Shown here: in pieces, positions 59,388 through 64,000 of the stretch
Layout: each line of letters starts with the position of its first letter
Position numbering within the stretch: position 1 is the stretch's first letter
From: Candidatus Sumerlaeota bacterium
Lineage (GTDB): Bacteria > Sumerlaeota > Sumerlaeia > SLMS01 > JAHLLQ01
DNA length: 64,000 nt
Assembly (NCBI GenBank): GCA_030156535.1
Contig: JASGMJ010000019.1
Coordinates: 18,566 to 82,565, forward strand
Reading direction: 5' to 3'
Made by a program: the position numbers and the translations under genes
Notes under the pieces: model-generated
Databases searched by the model: none
Told to the model about the DNA's origin: nothing
What the model saw: the letters and a program-made list of their open reading frames with translations, nothing else

Positions 59388-62111
59388 CTACCGTCTTCTA
59401 CTGTCCCAGCCCTGCTGGAGGAAGGCTCTTCTATCCACCGCGTTCAGGACCGCTGCGCAAGATTCCCAGGGAACGGGCTCGGGCTTCTGGTATCGCTCAT
59501 CGAAGGCGTGCTTCTTCGGCACCGCCGCGATGATCTTCTTGGCCTTCTCGACCTCGCCTTCCGCAACCTGCACCCATACGTCTTCCAGAACATCGGGGAC
59601 CTGGCCGAAGAGCCTGAAGATCTCCTGAAGACGAGAAGACAGGAGCTGGTGGACGCGGTCTTCTACCGAGTCCTTGTACCGCATGTTGTAAACGTACACC
59701 GTGTCGCGGACCTGCCCGATGCGTTGAATCCTGCCCTTCCGCTGCTCAAGCCGGGTAGGGTTCCACGGTAAGTCCAAGTTTATCAGAGTCCCCAGGCGCT
59801 GAAGGTTGAGGCCTTCACTGGCGGCGTCGGTACCCAGGATCAGCCGTAGTTCACCTCTTCTCACCATCCTCTTCAGTTCTTCTCGCTCTTCTCGCTGAAG
59901 AAGACCCCCCTTCATGATGGCTGATCTTCCGGAGCCCGCGTAGATCCCGATAGGCTCTTCGGGAATGTCTTCTGCGGAGAGCTTCTTCGCGAGCCAGATG
60001 ATGGAATCGAAGTACGCAGAGAAGACAATGCAGCCTTGTTCCAGCCACGGCCCCGTCGCCCCCTGACCTTCGAGAAGAAGGCGCTTTACGACAGCGTACT
60101 TGGGGTCTTCACCGGGGAATGCCCTCAGGGCATCGACAAAGGCCTGGAGGAGCTTCCGCTCAGAAGGCGTCAGCGACTTCAGGGCCTCTTCTTCTGCCTT
60201 CCCGACCTCCTCTTCGTAATCGACCTCATCGATGTCCTCCCAGGTGCCCAGCATCTTCTCGGCGGTCAGCCTTCCCGCCTCGATCGTACTACCCACACGC
60301 CGGAGCAACATGGTCTTCAGGAACCCCGCGCCACCCATCCGCTGTTTGAGAAGTCCGCAAAACTCCTCTGCATGCCCGTAGGCGTCCTTCAGGTAGCTGG
60401 GCAGCAGGATGGCCTCCGCATCTTCCTCACCGAAGAGCTGGACCTTCACGGGCTTCAGGAAGGGCTCGTTGGTCTCGGGGTTGATCGTCTTCTCCAGGTA
60501 CTCCCTGGTCCTTCTGACGATGTGGCGAATGAAGGGGCTGTGGTGGGTGCCGAAGCTCTTCCTGAGCCGCCTGACCCGATCCCGTGTGGGCGGGGTGAGC
60601 TTCTCCCACGCGTCGCCCGATACGACCGCCTGCTTGTCCTTCGCCTTCAGGGCTCTCCGGATCTCTACGAAGTCCCGGTCTTCGATTCGAGAGGTGGCCG
60701 GGGGCAGTGGATTGCGCACCCACTCCCACAGCTCCCGATCGTCTTCAGGCAGGTCTTCTCGTCCCTGAACGACTGGAAGACATCGCTCGGCCTTTCGCCA
60801 TTCACTCCACATATTCCCAAGGACGCTCTCTTCTCCATACCCCAGGGCGCTCAGGAGGTCCCATGCCTCCACCGGGTACATCTGCACCGGGGTTGCCGTC
60901 GCGAGAAGAAGGCTTTTCGTATTCCCGGCGATGTCGTACAGGAACTGAAGAAGATTGTTGGGATCCGGCTTCTCGCCCTCACGATCCTCGCCGAGGTTCC
61001 TTCTCCGCGCCCGGTGGCTTTCGTCGATGATCACCACCTCCCAGTTCATCTTCTTCACGAACTCCGTGGCCTGGGTTCCCGCGGTGATCTGTCCCTGCGA
61101 GATGATCCCGATCCGACGCGGGCACTTCCTCACTCCCTCTGGGCCGATCGCCGGGTACTCGATGCCCTGCTCGTCCACCCATTGCTTGCCGTTCCATACC
61201 GCCGTGGGCATGTCCAGAAGGTCGCGCAGTTCATCCTGCCACTGCCACATCAGCGTTTTGGGCACGATGATCAGGCCCGGTCCACCGCCCTGTAGTACCA
61301 TCAGCATCGCGCTCAGGGCCAGTTGCAGGGTCTTCCCCAGGCCCACCTGGTCCGCGAGCACCAGACGGGCTCCGTGGGGCCCACGATGGGCGTCAAAGGC
61401 CATTTGAACGAAGAATTTCTGGTGCTCCCAGAGACCATACTCTTGTCGGTATACAGGCAACTCGATGATGGGGGACGCCTGATTCGGATCTTCGCGCCAT
61501 GATTCAACGGATGGCACGATCTTCCGGTGGGCCAGCCTTCCCGCGTCCTCGATCACGAACTCGGCCAGAGGGATGCCCAGGGCCCAGAGGGCATCGAACT
61601 CTTCCTGGACCCAGGTCACCGCCTCTACTGAGGCATCTTCCCAGACCAGCTCGTAATTCAACTGCCAGGCGTTCTGGGTTTCGTTGGCACTGCCGATGAA
61701 GCTCGTCTTCGTACCGTCAGCCAGAGTGACCACCCCGGCCTTGCCGTGGATCAGGCCGAACTTCTTCGTCGGCAGGACGCGCACCTCCATGCGGCCATCG
61801 CGCAAGAAATCATGAAGGCGTTGAAAGCGTGGCTTGGCCGCCTCTCCCCACTTCTCTGGCTTCCAGGAACACCATTCCCTCCGCATCGCCATGTTGGCCG
61901 CCTGGGCCGTGATAACATCCCGCTCGTCCAGCTCGCTGTTGCAGACGATGCGAACCTTGCCCTGCATCGATTCCAGCGCTTCCCCGGCCACCTCCATGAT
62001 GGATGACGAAAAATACCCGGCCACGCGATCGTAAGCGAGCGCCCCCTTCAGCCGTTCGTTCAGGAACGACGAATCCAAAGGCTGGCGGCGGGAGGAGAAG
62101 CGGTTGATCAC
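59388..62111 (-). CDS. PLD-family nuclease domain fused to SNF2-type helicase
   Basis: PLD-like LIHGKAGVVTLADGTKTSFIGSANETQNAWQLNYELVWED; helicase LADQVGLGKTLQLAL, WEVVIIDESHRARRR, LILGTDAASEGLNLQ, QRKGRIQRIGQVRDTVYVY. Confidence 0.92.
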   Translation of the reverse strand: MINRFSSRRQPLDSSFLNERLKGALAYDRVAGYFSSSIMEVAGEALESMQGKVRIVCNSELDERDVITAQAANMAMRREWCSWKPEKWGEAAKPRFQRLHDFLRDGRMEVRVLPTKKFGLIHGKAGVVTLADGTKTSFIGSANETQNAWQLNYELVWEDASVEAVTWVQEEFDALWALGIPLAEFVIEDAGRLAHRKIVPSVESWREDPNQASPIIELPVYRQEYGLWEHQKFFVQMAFDAHRGPHGARLVLADQVGLGKTLQLALSAMLMVLQGGGPGLIIVPKTLMWQWQDELRDLLDMPTAVWNGKQWVDEQGIEYPAIGPEGVRKCPRRIGIISQGQITAGTQATEFVKKMNWEVVIIDESHRARRRNLGEDREGEKPDPNNLLQFLYDIAGNTKSLLLATATPVQMYPVEAWDLLSALGYGEESVLGNMWSEWRKAERCLPVVQGREDLPEDDRELWEWVRNPLPPATSRIEDRDFVEIRRALKAKDKQAVVSGDAWEKLTPPTRDRVRRLRKSFGTHHSPFIRHIVRRTREYLEKTINPETNEPFLKPVKVQLFGEEDAEAILLPSYLKDAYGHAEEFCGLLKQRMGGAGFLKTMLLRRVGSTIEAGRLTAEKMLGTWEDIDEVDYEEEVGKAEEEALKSLTPSERKLLQAFVDALRAFPGEDPKYAVVKRLLLEGQGATGPWLEQGCIVFSAYFDSIIWLAKKLSAEDIPEEPIGIYAGSGRSAIMKGGLLQREEREELKRMVRRGELRLILGTDAASEGLNLQRLGTLINLDLPWNPTRLEQRKGRIQRIGQVRDTVYVYNMRYKDSVEDRVHQLLSSRLQEIFRLFGQVPDVLEDVWVQVAEGEVEKAKKIIAAVPKKHAFDERYQKPEPVPWESCAAVLNAVDRRAFLQQGWDSRRR

Positions 62112-62794
62112 GGGCGTAGAAGATCTCCAGTTTGACGATGGAGGTCATGGATGTAGCTTTCGAGGGCTTCTACTACATCTTCCTCGGAGCTGCCGAGCCC
62201 ACGACTGAAGACGATGGACAGCATTTTGTCGCGTTTATCTTCGGGCTGATCTGTCAGCAAACCTCTTACGACACTCTCACGGACGCGCTCGAATCCGACG
62301 GTCGAGCTTTCGATCAGCATCTTCAAGAGCGCCTCGAAGCAAAGTACATGGCCCGCAAGGGATTTCCTCAAATCGAGGTTCTTAGTCGGTTCTTTGCAAA
62401 GCTGTATCAGAGATCGCTTGTCGCCGGTTGCAAGGAGGCTGTCGGGACGAATCGAAGCCGCGGTCATCAGAAGGGCTTCACCCTCATCGATGCCAGGTGA
62501 CACCAGTTGCTGTGCCCTGTTGAGCAAGTCATGATCCTCTATGATTCTACAGGATTGCACGAACTCAAGGGCGCGAGCTACTCCCCCCTCGCCGTATCGA
62601 ACCAGGAGCTTCTTGTCCTTTCGGATCTTGAATCGGGCCGTGGGCAGAAGGAGAATGCTGTCGTGGGAGGTTCCAAGGACGATAAGTAGCTCATCCAGAA
62701 GGTTGCACGCCGCGAACTTCAGGACGATGTCGTTATCCGCCAAGACGATCAGATTTGAACTTGGACAGGCGCTTCCGTCAGTCGAAGAAGCCAC
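62108..62794 (-). CDS. PIN-like domain protein (putative RNase)
   Basis: LIVLADNDIVLKFAACNLLDELL, SPGIDEGEALLMTAA, SLLATGDKRSLIQL: spaced acidic residues as in PIN folds; overlaps neighbours at both ends. Confidence 0.7.
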   Translation of the reverse strand: MASSTDGSACPSSNLIVLADNDIVLKFAACNLLDELLIVLGTSHDSILLLPTARFKIRKDKKLLVRYGEGGVARALEFVQSCRIIEDHDLLNRAQQLVSPGIDEGEALLMTAASIRPDSLLATGDKRSLIQLCKEPTKNLDLRKSLAGHVLCFEALLKMLIESSTVGFERVRESVVRGLLTDQPEDKRDKMLSIVFSRGLGSSEEDVVEALESYIHDLHRQTGDLLRP

Positions 62795-63762
62795 TCATAA
62801 GCCTCCGTCGGCATCAGTTCCTCAGTGAGATTCTGGACCATTCGCTGCCTCACGATCTGAACTGAGTGTTCGTTGGGTTCCAAGATCTTGAGCGCGGCGA
62901 ATGCGACAGGAAAGAACTTTCTCGTCCATCCATAATTCAGCGCAACAACGCCGGGGGCGATGCCGTTCTTCTCCCCGAAGCGCCTTGAGGCGGCGGCTAG
63001 CTCGTCACCGGTGAGTTTTCTCTCGGCAGTGAATCTTGGATCCTCCATGCCAGTAAGAACTTGGGCGGCGAATGTGTTCGCTGCCTGCTCCTCATGATCG
63101 TTTTCATTCCGCTCCCATGATTGATCAAGCAGGATATCCGTATCTTCAGGAAGGTGCCCCAGAGCCAGATGGCCGAGTTCGTGAGCAAGGATGAAAGCCA
63201 TCGCCGACTTACTTGTAATGTTCTTCGACAACACGATTGCCGGTCTGCCATCAATCCTCGCTGAAAGACCGTCCATCTTTTTCGTTCCAGGAGGGAACTC
63301 GCCGATGTGAATGACTGGAATTCCATGAGCCCAGCAGTAGTCGAGGAGCCCTTCCAGCGTGACGCACTTCGCACCAGTCTTGAGGATTTCCTCTCGTAAA
63401 GGACCAGGGGCAGTGGGCAAAGGAACAGGACCAGTGTTGCACCCAAGCACGGCTACTCTGGCGGCTCGGAATGCGATCATCTTCGCAAGTCGCAGGTCGT
63501 CCTCGTTGGTGTCGGAACGCTTCTTGAACTTGGCGCTGACCTGAGTGAATCGAAGCTCACCTCCAGATTGGAGTGAATCGATTGTAAGTCCCAATCGATT
63601 TGCCACATAGAGCTGGGCCTCGCTGAATCCAGCCGGATTCAATGCTGCTTCATCGTCCCACCATTCTGGCAGGATGCACGCGTTGAGATACTTCCTTTTT
63701 ACGCCCGCCGCTGAAAGCCTCTGACGGAGGGTGGTCATGGGATTTGTTCGCGTCGTGGTCAT
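62749..63762 (-). CDS. ImmA/IrrE-family metallopeptidase
   Basis: HExxH motif in AMAFILAHELGHLALGHLPED with downstream DHEEQAANTFAAQVL. Confidence 0.9.
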   Translation of the reverse strand: MTTTRTNPMTTLRQRLSAAGVKRKYLNACILPEWWDDEAALNPAGFSEAQLYVANRLGLTIDSLQSGGELRFTQVSAKFKKRSDTNEDDLRLAKMIAFRAARVAVLGCNTGPVPLPTAPGPLREEILKTGAKCVTLEGLLDYCWAHGIPVIHIGEFPPGTKKMDGLSARIDGRPAIVLSKNITSKSAMAFILAHELGHLALGHLPEDTDILLDQSWERNENDHEEQAANTFAAQVLTGMEDPRFTAERKLTGDELAAASRRFGEKNGIAPGVVALNYGWTRKFFPVAFAALKILEPNEHSVQIVRQRMVQNLTEELMPTEAYEWLLRLTEAPVQVQI

Positions 63763-64000
63763 GAACAGCCTCCTTTCACGCTCACATGCGCTCTTAGCTG
63801 CCGCAGGGTACGAAGGCCAACATCAGAGACCATCGGAAACGAGCGCTTTTGGGATCACTACCGCATCGGCACTACCGGTGCAGTAAAGCAGAATCCTTCA
63901 TCGCGTGTCAAACCCCTACTCACGCATGATCGTTCTCCACGGCGCCCGCGAGCACCTTCGCGCTGGCGGCGTCTTCTCCCCAATGACCCAGGGTCACGTT

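Noticed and set aside
63920-64000. Partial ORFs at the window edge (minus ...NVTLGHWGEDAASAKVLAGAVENDHA*, or plus MIVLHGAREHLRAGG...)
   Set aside because: Too short to choose a strand or assign a function
1-64000. CRISPR arrays, rRNA genes, insertion sequences/transposases
   Set aside because: No regularly spaced repeats, rRNA sequence or transposase-like ORF seen

Overview
High-GC bacterial chromosomal segment, with diderm hallmarks (TolC, GspE-type ATPase, many lipoproteins and secreted proteins). About 1-55.1 kb is ordinary dense chromosome: FolK-TsaE/TsaB, a J-domain-TPR/GrpE/DnaK cluster, RpoD, Tpx, SDR, LarB, AsnS, DusB, TolC, a Ser/Thr kinase, AcpP-FabF-Rnc-RfbD, an ABC transporter and a type II secretion/type IV pilus-like GspE cluster. 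A tRNA-Pro(GGG) gene at 55080-55156 is abutted by a tyrosine recombinase at 55166-56515. From there to the window end the DNA looks like an integrated element: excisionase-like HTH ORFs, a 540-aa protein with faint HUH/rolling-circle Rep-like motifs, and a tightly packed minus-strand four-gene cassette (ImmA/IrrE metallopeptidase, PIN-like nuclease, PLD-nuclease/SNF2-helicase fusion, small ORF). That cassette is the best candidate for an undescribed defence system. Other points of interest are a J-protein whose HPD motif reads DPE, a FolK-TsaE fusion, GspE-like proteins without an ATPase core, and a structured leader upstream of asnS. All family calls come from reading the translated motifs; no database search was run.
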